The notes beneath the pieces were generated by a model, which was given only the letters and a program-made list of their open reading frames with translations, made no database searches and had not been told where the DNA came from. Position numbers and translations under genes: made by a program. Shown here piece after piece: positions 44,017 to 53,620 of a DNA stretch of 64,000 nucleotides (positions are counted from its first letter, which is position 1; every line of letters begins with the position of its first letter). The stretch comes from Rubripirellula reticaptiva (GTDB taxonomy: Bacteria > Planctomycetota > Planctomycetia > Pirellulales > Pirellulaceae). The stretch is from NCBI RefSeq assembly GCF_007860175.1, contig NZ_SJPX01000003.1:328552-392551 (forward strand), written 5' to 3'.

Positions 44017-45114
44017 GTGCGATTTGCCAACGTCTGCCTCGAGTCCATCGGTGCAGTAATTCCCGAAGAAACGTGGACGAGCTCTGCGATCGAATCTCGA
44101 TTGAACCCGCTATACAGTCGGTTGAAGTTGCCCGAAGGTCGCTTGGAAATGATGAGCGGGATCGCCGAGAGGCGCGTTTGGCAACCTGGCACGATGCCCA
44201 GTGGCCCTAGCATTCGAAGTGCCAATCATGCCATCGATGCCGCAGGGTTTGACCGTGGCCGGATCGGCTGCCTGATTCACGCCAGTGTCTGCCGCGACTT
44301 TCTAGAGCCCGCAACCGCGTCGCGGGTTCACCATGGTGTCGATTTGCCAAGCCGATGCTGGGTCTACGATGTCTCGAACGCCTGCCTGGGTCTAATCAAC
44401 GGCGCCGTTCAAATCGCATCGATGATCGAAGCTGGCGCAATCGACGCCGGAATCGTGGTCGGGACCGAAAACAGCCGTCCGCTGCTCGAACAAACGATTA
44501 CGACATTAAACGCTGATGAAACGATCAATCGCAAAACCGTCAAACCGGCGTTTGCATCATTGACGATCGGATCGGGCAGCTGTGCTTGGCTACTGACCCA
44601 TCGCCGATTGTCGGGCAGCGGAACCTCAATCGATGCTGCCATCGCCCAGTCACGGACTCAGTTCCATGACCTCTGTCGCAGCAACCATGACACCGCGGGT
44701 GCTGCCATGGCACCGCTGATGGATACAGATTCCGAACGTTTGATGGCCGAAGGTATCGCCACGGGCGCCGAAGCGTTTGAACAACTGATCGAAGAGTGCG
44801 GCTTCAGCCGAGCGGAAATTGATCGCACGGTCTGCCACCAAGTCGGTGCCCGCCACCGAGTCGCGATGCTAGAAGCCATGGGGCTGCCCATCGAAAATGA
44901 CACTGCAACGTTCCAGCGTCTAGGCAACACGGGTTCGGTGGCCTTGCCGTTGACGTTGGCCGCGGCCGCCATCACCGGCGACGTTCACGCCGGCCAACGC
45001 GCCGCGATGCTAGGCATCGGCTCAGGCATCAACAGCGTGATGATGGCGACCACTTGGCAAACAACGCCAGTCGGCGGAAACCTGGCTAAAGAACTGGGCC
45101 TAACCACGGCCTAA
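44017..45114 (+). CDS. OleA/FabH-like 3-oxoacyl synthase III (thiolase superfamily)
   Basis: This 365-residue enzyme (GTG start) has the catalytic Cys in V-S-N-A-C-L-G, His in V-C-H-Q-V-G and Asn in L-G-N-T-G-S-V. The N-terminal part (L-E-M-M-S-G-I-A-E-R-R-V-W) and the second half resemble OleA, which joins two fatty acyl-CoA molecules head to head in long-chain olefin synthesis, more than FabH of about 320 residues. OleB, OleC and OleD genes are not adjacent, so the downstream steps would be elsewhere or the product is different. The upstream GCTAGC array may control it. Confidence 0.85.
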   Translation: MRFANVCLESIGAVIPEETWTSSAIESRLNPLYSRLKLPEGRLEMMSGIAERRVWQPGTMPSGPSIRSANHAIDAAGFDRGRIGCLIHASVCRDFLEPATASRVHHGVDLPSRCWVYDVSNACLGLINGAVQIASMIEAGAIDAGIVVGTENSRPLLEQTITTLNADETINRKTVKPAFASLTIGSGSCAWLLTHRRLSGSGTSIDAAIAQSRTQFHDLCRSNHDTAGAAMAPLMDTDSERLMAEGIATGAEAFEQLIEECGFSRAEIDRTVCHQVGARHRVAMLEAMGLPIENDTATFQRLGNTGSVALPLTLAAAAITGDVHAGQRAAMLGIGSGINSVMMATTWQTTPVGGNLAKELGLTTA

Positions 45115-45258
45115 TTACGAATGCGTCCCCGGTCCTCTCGCGTTGATGAACCGTTGCCGTAGGCTGACGCGAGTTCGGTTGCTTTGTCCAAGACCTGTTG
45201 CCAGTGACGTCGATAGCATCTGTCCATTCATGAACCACTCGTCGAGTCGTCGTTCCTT

Positions 45259-48200
45259 ATGCGTTTATTAATCTGCGTAACGTTCAGTTTTAGTTTTACG
45301 TTCGCTGTCGCGACCGAGCCTCGTCGCGTCGTCACCGACAACCAGAAACGAAGCATCCTTTCCGATCTCACTGACGATCACCGACCCGAAAACGGCAATG
45401 CGGACGCAGTCGCGACCAATCGGCCCCTTCAACTCATACACCAATCGGCAAGCGAAAATTCGACCGACGACACGCCTCCACAGCCGACTCGCACCGACAT
45501 TCATATCAGTGGCGTCTATCCGCACCTGACGACCTACGGCGTCTACAGCCAGAACGGTGGTCACCACAAAGAAGGCCACAACGAATGCGGTATTGGCGCA
45601 GTCGTTCCTTGGGCCGGAAAACTCTGGATGGTCAACTACGCTCCGCACATGCCGCGGGGCAGCGAACACAAACTGTTTTCGGTGGACGCCGATCTCAGCA
45701 AACCGATGACGGTGCATCCGGAAAGCGTCGGTGGCACACCAGCAGGCCGAATGATTCACAAAGAATCGAATCAACTGTTGATCGCCCATCATTTGATCGA
45801 TGCCGATGGAAACGTACGCACGATTCAACCAGCCGACATGCCCATTCGTGTTACAGCGATCGCGCGGCACTTAAAAGATCCGGCAAACATGGTTTACTAC
45901 ATCGACATGGAAGGTTCGATCTGGGAAGCCAACGTTCACACGCTGGCCGTCAAGCGACTCTTCAAGAAACCCGTGCCCGGCTGGCACGGCAAAGGCGGCT
46001 ACACGTCGCAGGGCCGACTGGTTATTTCCAATAACGGAGAACTCCATGTCGGCAGTTACCAAGATGTGTTGGTCGGTGGTGAAGCAAAGAATGAAGAAGA
46101 ACGCGGCGTGCTGGCAGAATTCGATGGCACGAACTGGAAAATCGTCGAACGTCGCCAATTCACCGAAGTCACCGGCCCTAGCGGGATCACTGGCGGCAGC
46201 GATGGCAATGATCCGATTTGGACGATGGGCTGGGACCGCCGAAGCGTTCGATTGAAGGTGCTTGATAACGGTGGGTGGCACACTTATTTGCTACCCAAAG
46301 CCGCGTACTGCAACGACGCTAGCCACGGTTGGTACACCGAGTGGCCGCGCATTCGCGAGATCACCGAAGGCCGCTGGATGATGGACATGCACGGCATGTT
46401 CTTTGATTTTCCAAAGACGTTTTCCAGCACCCATTCGGGCGGCATCAAACCAATCGGAAGCCACCTGCGGTACGTTCCCGATTTCTGCGACTGGAACGGA
46501 AAAATAGTCCTGGCCTCCGATGAAACTAGTATCCAAGGCAACCGATTAGCCGGCCAGCCTCAAAGCAATCTATGGTTCGGCGACTACGAAGACCTAAAAA
46601 AGTGGGGCCCCGCCAGCGGGTACGGCGGGCCGTGGATCGAGGACGAAGTCACAGCGAATGCGCCATCGGATCCTTTCCTTGTCGCAGGCTTCGACCGACG
46701 AATGATTCACCTAACGACCGGGCGAAAGACATCGCTGCCCGCCACACTCTTGCGGGCGACCGACCAGCAACCCATCACTGCGTTGCCCGATCAACTCGCG
46801 AGTTTACCGCGAGTCACCGTCAATCGTGGCGACTGGCATGAACCGGCACCGGGATTCCATTTCACCATCGACGGCCCAGCCACCGTCTACCTGGCCGTCG
46901 ACAAGCGAGGAACCCCAACGCTTGATCCCAAATGGCGATTGACCGATCTGTTGCTGAAATGGGGCAAAGGATTCACCGATCGAATCTACTCGCGAAAATT
47001 TTCTGCGGGCGAAGTAACGATTCCCGGCAACGATGCAGAACACACCCCCGGCTCCTACGGCATGCCTCATCAGGCATTTGTATTGGCCGACAACGATACG
47101 ACTATCCAAATCTCGGAATCCGGAAATGCGGCGGTCACTCGCCCTGCCAAGTCAACGAACGACAGTCCAGTCGAAAGCCCGGTGACTTTCACGCTGGAGG
47201 TGGATCAGAACGGAACCGGCCAGTGGGATCACTATCGGGACGTGACCGTTACTGCCAATGGATACGTCTCACAGATCCTGCCGGATGACTTCAACGCAAC
47301 CTGGCTGCGTTTCAAAACCGACCGAAACTGCGTTGCCACCGCGCTGGTTCACCAAACAACAAAACAGTTCGTGGACGGCAAAGATCCCGCCAACGAAAAA
47401 CTGTTTGCAGGGCTGGCTGATGTCCAAGACTCTGATGCGATCGGCGGTCTGCTGTACGCCGCCAAACGAAATCGCAACCTTCGGATCATTGATTCGGACG
47501 ATCGTTTTTTTGAGTTCACCAAAAACAGCTTTGAATTCGAAACAGACTCAAAGGACGACAAACTTAACAAGTTGCTGCACGTTGAACCGGAGTTTTCCGT
47601 CGACAATTCGTCCGTCATCTTGAAAAGCCGCGGTCAAACCTACCGGTTGCCCAAGGGCGACGCCGCATACGACCGACCATTTGCGGCAGGCTGGCCACGC
47701 GACTCGCGGGAAGTCGCATCCGAGCGGCACCTAGCCAACATTCACGGAACCTTTTACGAAGTACCGCTGATCACCAACGGCGCCCCGCCTGCATGGAACC
47801 GAATGCGTCCGGTTTCTAGCCACCGCAAGCAAATCACCGACTTCTGCTCCTGGAACGGCTTGCTCGTTCTTTCCGGAGTCAAATCTGACGCAGTAGAAGA
47901 CGGTCACGTTTTCCGCGACCCAAAACTTGGTATAGGACTCTGGCTGGGCGGCATCGATGACCTTTGGAAACTCGGCAAACCCGTCGGTCACGGTGGACCT
48001 TGGATGGAAACGAAAGTAAAAGCCGGCATTGCGTCCGATTCCTATTTGATGACAGGCTATGACCAAAAGACGCTGCAAATATCTCACAATTCTGCAAGTC
48101 CCGTCACCATCACTGTGCAGATCGACATTAACGGAAACGGCCTTTGGACAACGTACAAGAGTTTCAAAGTCTCGCAACACGCCACCACAACGCATGAGTT

Positions 48201-48282
48201 CCCAGTCGGATTCTCGGCCTGTTGGATGCGGGCGGTTAGCAATACAGATACCACCGCAACCGTTCAACTCGACTATCAATGA
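45259..48282 (+). CDS. Large secreted protein with internal duplication, function unknown
   Basis: This 1007-residue protein has a signal peptide (about 1-18) and then a presumed beta-propeller-like region rich in Trp and Gly (W-A-G-K-L-W, R-M-I-H-K-E). A module near residues 395-485 (S-H-L-R-Y-V-P-D-F-C-D-W-N-G, Y-G-G-P-W-I-E-D) is repeated near residues 853-935 (S-H-R-K-Q-I-T-D-F-C-S-W-N-G, H-G-G-P-W-M-E-T). Between them are beta-sandwich-like stretches. It faces two sulfatase genes with stops only 62 bases apart. A role in binding or breaking sulfated polymers is inferred from location only. Confidence 0.7.
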   Translation: MRLLICVTFSFSFTFAVATEPRRVVTDNQKRSILSDLTDDHRPENGNADAVATNRPLQLIHQSASENSTDDTPPQPTRTDIHISGVYPHLTTYGVYSQNGGHHKEGHNECGIGAVVPWAGKLWMVNYAPHMPRGSEHKLFSVDADLSKPMTVHPESVGGTPAGRMIHKESNQLLIAHHLIDADGNVRTIQPADMPIRVTAIARHLKDPANMVYYIDMEGSIWEANVHTLAVKRLFKKPVPGWHGKGGYTSQGRLVISNNGELHVGSYQDVLVGGEAKNEEERGVLAEFDGTNWKIVERRQFTEVTGPSGITGGSDGNDPIWTMGWDRRSVRLKVLDNGGWHTYLLPKAAYCNDASHGWYTEWPRIREITEGRWMMDMHGMFFDFPKTFSSTHSGGIKPIGSHLRYVPDFCDWNGKIVLASDETSIQGNRLAGQPQSNLWFGDYEDLKKWGPASGYGGPWIEDEVTANAPSDPFLVAGFDRRMIHLTTGRKTSLPATLLRATDQQPITALPDQLASLPRVTVNRGDWHEPAPGFHFTIDGPATVYLAVDKRGTPTLDPKWRLTDLLLKWGKGFTDRIYSRKFSAGEVTIPGNDAEHTPGSYGMPHQAFVLADNDTTIQISESGNAAVTRPAKSTNDSPVESPVTFTLEVDQNGTGQWDHYRDVTVTANGYVSQILPDDFNATWLRFKTDRNCVATALVHQTTKQFVDGKDPANEKLFAGLADVQDSDAIGGLLYAAKRNRNLRIIDSDDRFFEFTKNSFEFETDSKDDKLNKLLHVEPEFSVDNSSVILKSRGQTYRLPKGDAAYDRPFAAGWPRDSREVASERHLANIHGTFYEVPLITNGAPPAWNRMRPVSSHRKQITDFCSWNGLLVLSGVKSDAVEDGHVFRDPKLGIGLWLGGIDDLWKLGKPVGHGGPWMETKVKAGIASDSYLMTGYDQKTLQISHNSASPVTITVQIDINGNGLWTTYKSFKVSQHATTTHEFPVGFSACWMRAVSNTDTTATVQLDYQ

Positions 48283-48344
48283 GTCGGTTTCGCAGACCGT
48301 AAACTAAGTCGCGCGAGACCGGAGCTTTGTCCTAGGCAGCACGT

Positions 48345-49871
48345 TTAGCGATCATCGGCAACCCCTGGTTTCTTCGTGAGATTTCGACCTCGGTGGTAAG
48401 GCGAATCAGTTGGCACGCCTAGGTTCGGCGCGGCGTCCACTGGCAGTGATTCGGTTAAACGTGATCTGACGTCCGACAGTTTAGGGTCGCTTGCACGGTT
48501 GTTAAACTCGTGGGGGTCTTCCTGCAGGTCATACAATTCTTCGATTCCATTGCCATACTTAATCAGCCGATATCGCGTGTCGGCAACAGCATGTGATGAT
48601 GTCTCTTCGCGATCGAATTGATAGGAAGTCAGCGCCGGCGTGGTTCGCGCGGCCTGCGGATTTTTTAGCTGCGGAACCAGCGAAACGCCGTCGCACTGCA
48701 CGGGAACGGAAATGCCGGCCAACTCGCACAGCGTCGGATAGACATCGGTCAGCGTTGCCGGCTGCTGAGTCTTCTGACCGTCCCGGCTAAGCCCCGGAGC
48801 ATGAATGAACAACGGCACGTGCGTGGTTTGATCCCAGAGCGCGAACTTCTCCCAATTCTCCTTTTCACCAATGTGAAATCCGTGATCCGACCACAGGACC
48901 ACGATCGTGTTGTCTTTCATCGGCGACGCGTCCAGCGCATCAAGCAACCGACCCAGTTGATGATCCACATAACTGATGCTTGCCAAGTATCCACGCATCA
49001 GGTGCGGCCACTGATCGTTGTCAGTGACCCACTTGTGCCAGTTGCGCCGGCCATGGTCGTGCGCGTCATCCAGATCATCATCACGAAGCTTTGGCAACTG
49101 AACTTCGTCGATGGGATACAGGTCAAACCACTTCTGTGGCACTTCCCACGGAATGTGAGGCCGAAACAGACCGACGGCAAGGAACAGCGGCCTGTCGCCT
49201 TCCCGCTGCATCTGTTCGGTCGCCCAGTCGACTACCAAATGATCGCCGTAAGTGTCCTCGGCCTGATCGGTGATCACGGCAGCGCCAAACAAGTGGTAGT
49301 TCAGAGGCCGCTTGCCAGTGAAGCCCGCGTTCTGGCCTTGCGAAAAAACCGGGCGTGGCCAATCGCCGGAAATCGGATCCAGCGGATCGCCTCGATAGTC
49401 GTCCCAGGCATCCGGGTCGTTCTGAGAATCACCCGGTGTCCACTGCAGCGTATGAAAGATCTTGCCGCCCCCGACGGCTCGATAGCCGTGATCGCGAAAG
49501 TGCTGAGACAACACCACCGCGTCCTTCAGCGCCGGCGATTCGTCTCGCCATCGAGGCCCGTGAGCACCGAACAGATTTCGATAAACCCCCGAACGCGACG
49601 GGTGCACCCCCGTCATGACCGCGACGCGCGATGGGTGACACGCCGGCGCCGCACAATGAGCATTGGTAAACGTGACCGAACGTTTTGCCAGTCGCTCAAA
49701 ATTCGGAGTCTTCACGCCGGAATGATTGTCAAGCGGCGAGATGTAGTCGTTCAAATCGTCCACAGCAATGAATAGTACGTTCGGGCGATTTGCTGCCGTG
49801 CATAGTGATACCGACTGATCGCCTGCAAAGCTGAACAACAAGATAAGCGAAAGGAAAGCCAACGCCTTCAT
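48345..49871 (-). CDS. Secreted sulfatase (iduronate-2-sulfatase-like)
   Basis: From ATG 49871 the protein is 508 residues, with a signal peptide (L-A-F-L-S-L-I-L-L-F-S-F-A). It has the calcium-binding start N-V-L-F-I-A-V-D-D-L-N and the formylglycine motif C-H-P-S-R, in which Cys is converted to the catalytic aldehyde. W-S-D-H-G-F-H-I-G-E-K is the family's second metal/active-site block. It hydrolyses sulfate esters, probably of polysaccharides, outside the cytoplasm. It follows the second sulfatase gene on the same strand by 93 bases and is probably co-transcribed with it. No sulfatase-maturing enzyme is in the window. Confidence 0.94.
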   Translation of the reverse strand: MKALAFLSLILLFSFAGDQSVSLCTAANRPNVLFIAVDDLNDYISPLDNHSGVKTPNFERLAKRSVTFTNAHCAAPACHPSRVAVMTGVHPSRSGVYRNLFGAHGPRWRDESPALKDAVVLSQHFRDHGYRAVGGGKIFHTLQWTPGDSQNDPDAWDDYRGDPLDPISGDWPRPVFSQGQNAGFTGKRPLNYHLFGAAVITDQAEDTYGDHLVVDWATEQMQREGDRPLFLAVGLFRPHIPWEVPQKWFDLYPIDEVQLPKLRDDDLDDAHDHGRRNWHKWVTDNDQWPHLMRGYLASISYVDHQLGRLLDALDASPMKDNTIVVLWSDHGFHIGEKENWEKFALWDQTTHVPLFIHAPGLSRDGQKTQQPATLTDVYPTLCELAGISVPVQCDGVSLVPQLKNPQAARTTPALTSYQFDREETSSHAVADTRYRLIKYGNGIEELYDLQEDPHEFNNRASDPKLSDVRSRLTESLPVDAAPNLGVPTDSPYHRGRNLTKKPGVADDR

Positions 49872-49964
49872 AAAACGGAATCCAGTAATCGGACTAACGA
49901 ACCAAAGATGCACGGATGTCGCGGGTTGTTCTTGACCAAACAAATGTTTCCATCGTCTTTCTGC

Positions 49965-51407
49965 TTACTTGTCCGATGACGTCCTGCTGCGAATGTCCCA
50001 ATCTTTCCACGGTTTGAATCCTTTTTTGCCGATTCCGAACGTCGGGACAGCATTCTCGGGCTGCAACGAACGATACGCTTGCAGCTTTGCAAACAAGTCC
50101 TTCACAACATCCGGGTGCTGGTCAGCCAGGTTTTCTCGTTCAAGTAAATCGTCCGGCATTCGATAAAGGTGAATTTCATGCTTGTCCGTGATTTCACTCT
50201 GCGCAACATCTGGGCCAATCACAACCAGTTTCCACTGTGCAGTTTTGATGGCGATCGTCTCGCGTTCTGCGCCTGACTGACCATGGTACGAATACCAGTC
50301 GCGTTCGGGGAAATCGGTCACGGTCCCTTCAAGCAGACCGCACAAATTTGATCCGTCAAGTTTGCTGTTAGCGTCTCGCCCGAAATTGGAATCAACACCG
50401 GCACTGGCCAAAACTGTGGGCAGCACATCGATGTATCCGATCGTGTTATCCAGCTTGCGTCCACCCTGCCATTTTGCCGGCCAACGAACACAGGCGACGA
50501 CTCGAACACCGCCTTCGAATGTCGTCAGCTTGCTTCCGTGCAACGGTCGATTGTTCGCTTTGAACTGGCCGACACCGCCATTGTCACTTAGGAACCAAAC
50601 CTGGGTGTTATCAGCTTCGCCGCTGTCTTCGATAGCCCGCAGCACCTGACCAACGCCCTGATCCATGCTCCAGATCATCGCCTTCAGCGTTGCTTCGTCG
50701 TCCGTCTTGCTGTTCTTGGCATAGCGGGCAATGTCTTCGGGCTTTGCTTGGAAGGGTGAATGCGGCGCATTGAATGGCACGTAACAGAAATACGGCGCAG
50801 CATCGACCGCCGACTCGCGAATAAAATCGGACGCAGCTTCGGCAATCAGATCAGTCGCATAGCCCTGTTTCGCCGAAGGCGTGTGGTTGATGTGCCAGTC
50901 GCGTTCACCGTCGCGTTCCAACTTGAAGTAATCGATCGCACCGTTGTAGTGGCCTTCAAAGTGCGTGAACCCCCGCGACAACGGGTGCCACTTCACATCG
51001 TGGTGCCCCAAATGCCACTTGCCGAAGATGCCGCGGTGCTTGTAACCGGCTTCGCCAAGAGCGTCGGCGATCGTCCGCTCCTGGACCGACAAGCCAAAGT
51101 TGCGCTGCGGTGGAATCACCGCTCGCGCCAAGCCAAATCGAATCGGATAGCGGCCGGTCATCAAGCCAGCTCGAGTCGGCGTACACATCGGTGCCACATA
51201 AAACCGATCCAGCTCAATCCCTTCACCCGCCAACCGATCCACGTTCGGTGTTTCGGTCCAATCCGAATGGTAGCTGACCGCGCCCCAGCCAAGATCATCC
51301 GCCAACATCACAACGACGTTTGGTTGCGATTCGGCTTGGGCAAGCGAAACTATCGGAACTGCGACCGTTGCAATAGCAACCATCAAAACGCATAAGGGCT
51401 GGTTCAT
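49965..51407 (-). CDS. Secreted arylsulfatase-like sulfatase
   Basis: This 480-residue protein has a signal peptide (1-25), the metal-binding N-V-V-V-M-L-A-D-D-L-G-W-G, the formylglycine motif C-T-P-T-R, G-K-W-H-L-G and S-D-N-G-G. These are hallmarks of the arylsulfatase A/B branch, different from its neighbour, so the two sulfatases likely cut different linkages of one polymer. ATG 51407 starts the operon; the 580 bases upstream carry a pseudogene remnant and the promoter of the divergent efflux operon. Confidence 0.94.
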   Translation of the reverse strand: MNQPLCVLMVAIATVAVPIVSLAQAESQPNVVVMLADDLGWGAVSYHSDWTETPNVDRLAGEGIELDRFYVAPMCTPTRAGLMTGRYPIRFGLARAVIPPQRNFGLSVQERTIADALGEAGYKHRGIFGKWHLGHHDVKWHPLSRGFTHFEGHYNGAIDYFKLERDGERDWHINHTPSAKQGYATDLIAEAASDFIRESAVDAAPYFCYVPFNAPHSPFQAKPEDIARYAKNSKTDDEATLKAMIWSMDQGVGQVLRAIEDSGEADNTQVWFLSDNGGVGQFKANNRPLHGSKLTTFEGGVRVVACVRWPAKWQGGRKLDNTIGYIDVLPTVLASAGVDSNFGRDANSKLDGSNLCGLLEGTVTDFPERDWYSYHGQSGAERETIAIKTAQWKLVVIGPDVAQSEITDKHEIHLYRMPDDLLERENLADQHPDVVKDLFAKLQAYRSLQPENAVPTFGIGKKGFKPWKDWDIRSRTSSDK

Positions 51408-51493
51408 ATTTCACTTCTTGTTTTATAAATAGGTATCGCTAGACAATTAGCATCGATTGAGCGCAACGTCTTCGCAATGACCAATGACGCCGT

Positions 51494-51895
51494 GTGCCCT
51501 GCTCATTGCGAGAGAACACGGCAATGTCTTTTAAGTCATCGTTGATTCGTCAAACGGTACGACTACCCCACCGCGCCCAGACTTTACGTCCCACGTATTC
51601 GTGCGACGGGCGAAGCTCGAACGACAGCGATGGCACAATCTTCGCACGTCCGTGGGACTTCGGCGATGGAACCACCAGTGACCAACTGATACTGCGGCGT
51701 CAATATACATCGCTGCGCGTCTTCACGGCGACTCTAACCAGCACCGACGACGATGGCCTGACCGCATCGTCGAGCGTTGAAACTGCGGTTCGCACGACTC
51801 GATCGAACATCAAGTTAAGCCATGGACAGATCCTGTCCATCGTTGTGGTGAAAGTTTTTCTCTTACGTCACCGGCGGAAGCCGGAAATTGCCTAG
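51494..51895 (+). pseudogene. PKD-domain remnant
   Basis: In this open frame, codons for about residues 34-94 (51593-51775) match a PKD domain: D-G-R-S-S-N-D-S-D-G, W-D-F-G-D-G-T-T-S and F-T-A-T-L-T-S-T-D-D-D-G-L-T-A. The sequences before and after are unrelated, and the frame has no signal peptide. It is best read as a fragment of a large secreted multi-domain protein left by deletion. It sits at the boundary between the sulfatase genes and the metal cluster. Confidence 0.6.
51822..51840. promoter_or_regulatory. Palindromic activator site (UAS) for the sigma-54 promoter
   Basis: ATGGACAG (51822-51829) and CTGTCCAT (51833-51840) are perfect inverted copies around ATC. Its centre is about 120 bases upstream of the predicted start of the sigma-54 promoter at 51924, the position where NtrC-family activators bind. 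The cluster encodes such an activator (63019). No second copy was found at the other two sigma-54 promoters. Confidence 0.55.
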
Positions 51896-51923
51896 ACGCT
51901 GGCAAAATGCACTTTTAAGCCAG

Positions 51924-51939
51924 TGGCACGGTTCGTGCT
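51924..51939 (+). promoter_or_regulatory. Sigma-54 (-24/-12) promoter of the RND efflux operon
   Basis: TGGCACGGTTCGTGCT matches the sigma-54 consensus TGGCACG-N4-TTGCW at all but one fixed position (G for T at -13), with GG (51925-51926) and GC (51937-51938) ten bases apart. Transcription would start near 51950, about 40 bases before the adaptor ATG. A palindromic activator site lies upstream, and a sigma-54-dependent regulator is encoded at the end of the cluster. Confidence 0.75.
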
Positions 51940-51989
51940 ATTGAATGAATCGAAACTGATTTCGAACACCATTTATATAGCGATCCTCG

Positions 51990-53510
51990 ATGACCAACGT
52001 TCCCGCCAGGACTGAACCAACCGAACCTAAAGAATCATCTAACTCAAATTCCGGACTGCTTGCGAGTATCGCGAAAGTTGGGCCGACTTTGTTCGTGCTG
52101 GCCGTCATGGGCAGCGGTTGGCTGGCCGTTCACCAGATCAATACGGGAGCACAACCTGAGGAAGAAGAGTCCATCGTTGAAGTAGCAGCGGTTCCGGATT
52201 CATTGACGCTGCCCGAAGGCAAAGTTAAAGCAGCGAAGTTCGAGTCGGTGCCAGCACAAACGCAAGCAATGGAACATGTGCATACAATCCCGGGACGCAT
52301 CCGCTACGACGAGACCAAGCACGTTGACGTCAAAGCGCCGATGGACGGCATCCTGGCAGAAGTGTTGGTGACGCCGGGCGAGCATGTCCAAAATGGGCAG
52401 TTACTCGCTGTGCTTCGCAGTTCGGAGATTGGGCAAGCTCGCGCCGAAGTGCTGAAGCGTCAGAAGGAACACGAGATCGCTCAGCAGATGCTGCAGCGCG
52501 AAGTGACGCTCGCCAAGAACCTCGACCAAATGTCGTTGATGTTGGATCAAGGCCAGCCCGTCGATTCGATCGATAACGCGATGCAGAATCGTGCATTGGG
52601 TGCCTATCGGCAAGACATTTTGTCGGCGTTGTCAAAGATGCAACTCGCATCAGAACTGCTAAGCAAGATCGAGCCTTTGGCCAACTCGGGTTCTGTTTCT
52701 GGTCGAACGATTCGCGAGCGACAAGCCGAACGCCAGATAGCAGAGACTGAATTTCGAACCGCTCGCGATCAAGCGACCTTTGCAGCGAAGCAAGCCAAAA
52801 TCAATGCCGAAGCCAAACTCTCAGAGGCTGATCGTCAGCTGAACTTGGCTTGGCAGTCCGTTGAGACATTGCTTGGATACAAGGAAGACAAGGCGAAAGT
52901 CGATCTGAATAATCAAGAAGCTCTTTCGCGACTTGAAATACGTGCTCCGTTTGCTGGTTCAGTCGAATCACGCGGCTTCGCCAACAACGAACGAGTCACG
53001 CGTGGTGAGTCGTTGATTATTTTGGCGAACACTGATTCGTTGTACGTTGCCGCCAATATTCGCGAGAGTGACTGGTCGGCAGTATCGCTCGATCAAGGGA
53101 CTTTGGTTTCAGTTTCGGTTCCCGCGCTCGAAGATCGCGTCTTTGAAGCCCGCATCCGCTACTTTGGTCGCGAAGTGCAAGCTGACACCAATTCAGTGCC
53201 CTTGGTGGCAACACTCAAAAACAGCGAAGGATTGTTGCGGCCCGGCATGTTCGTTCGTGTCACGATTCCTATCGGAAAGCCTCGCGAAGCCTTGTCAGTA
53301 AAGCCGGAATCAGTGGTTCAGCACGAGAACCAATCATTTGTGTTTGTGGACGAAAGTGGCGGCACGTTCAAACGCGTCGATGTTTCGACAGGACAAGCGT
53401 CCGATGATTGGGTGGAACTCACCAATGGATTACAGCCTGGACAACTGGTAGTGACGCATGGTGCGTTCTTGCTGAAGTCTGAATTGCTGCTGCAGGGCGA
53501 ATCGGAATAG
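51990..53510 (+). CDS. RND efflux periplasmic adaptor (CusB/CzcB-like)
   Basis: This 506-residue protein has an N-terminal membrane anchor (about 28-48), a long coiled coil (about 150-285), a lipoyl-like half (V-D-V-K-A-P-M-D-G-I-L-A and later R-A-P-F-A-G-S-V) and C-terminal beta-barrel/membrane-proximal domains (L-R-P-G-M-F-V-R-V). It links the inner-membrane pump encoded next to an outer-membrane channel. No TolC/CusC gene is in the cluster, so the channel must be encoded elsewhere. Its transcription probably starts from the sigma-54 promoter at 51924. Confidence 0.92.
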   Translation: MTNVPARTEPTEPKESSNSNSGLLASIAKVGPTLFVLAVMGSGWLAVHQINTGAQPEEEESIVEVAAVPDSLTLPEGKVKAAKFESVPAQTQAMEHVHTIPGRIRYDETKHVDVKAPMDGILAEVLVTPGEHVQNGQLLAVLRSSEIGQARAEVLKRQKEHEIAQQMLQREVTLAKNLDQMSLMLDQGQPVDSIDNAMQNRALGAYRQDILSALSKMQLASELLSKIEPLANSGSVSGRTIRERQAERQIAETEFRTARDQATFAAKQAKINAEAKLSEADRQLNLAWQSVETLLGYKEDKAKVDLNNQEALSRLEIRAPFAGSVESRGFANNERVTRGESLIILANTDSLYVAANIRESDWSAVSLDQGTLVSVSVPALEDRVFEARIRYFGREVQADTNSVPLVATLKNSEGLLRPGMFVRVTIPIGKPREALSVKPESVVQHENQSFVFVDESGGTFKRVDVSTGQASDDWVELTNGLQPGQLVVTHGAFLLKSELLLQGESE

Positions 53511-53620
53511 GTCCGTCTCTCTTTGTTACGCCGTTGCCTCTCGAAACTCGCGAAGAGTTTCGATCACCCCGCCATCGCCGAAAGTCTTGGCGACTTCCGA
53601 TACCAATCTAGCTTTACGTC

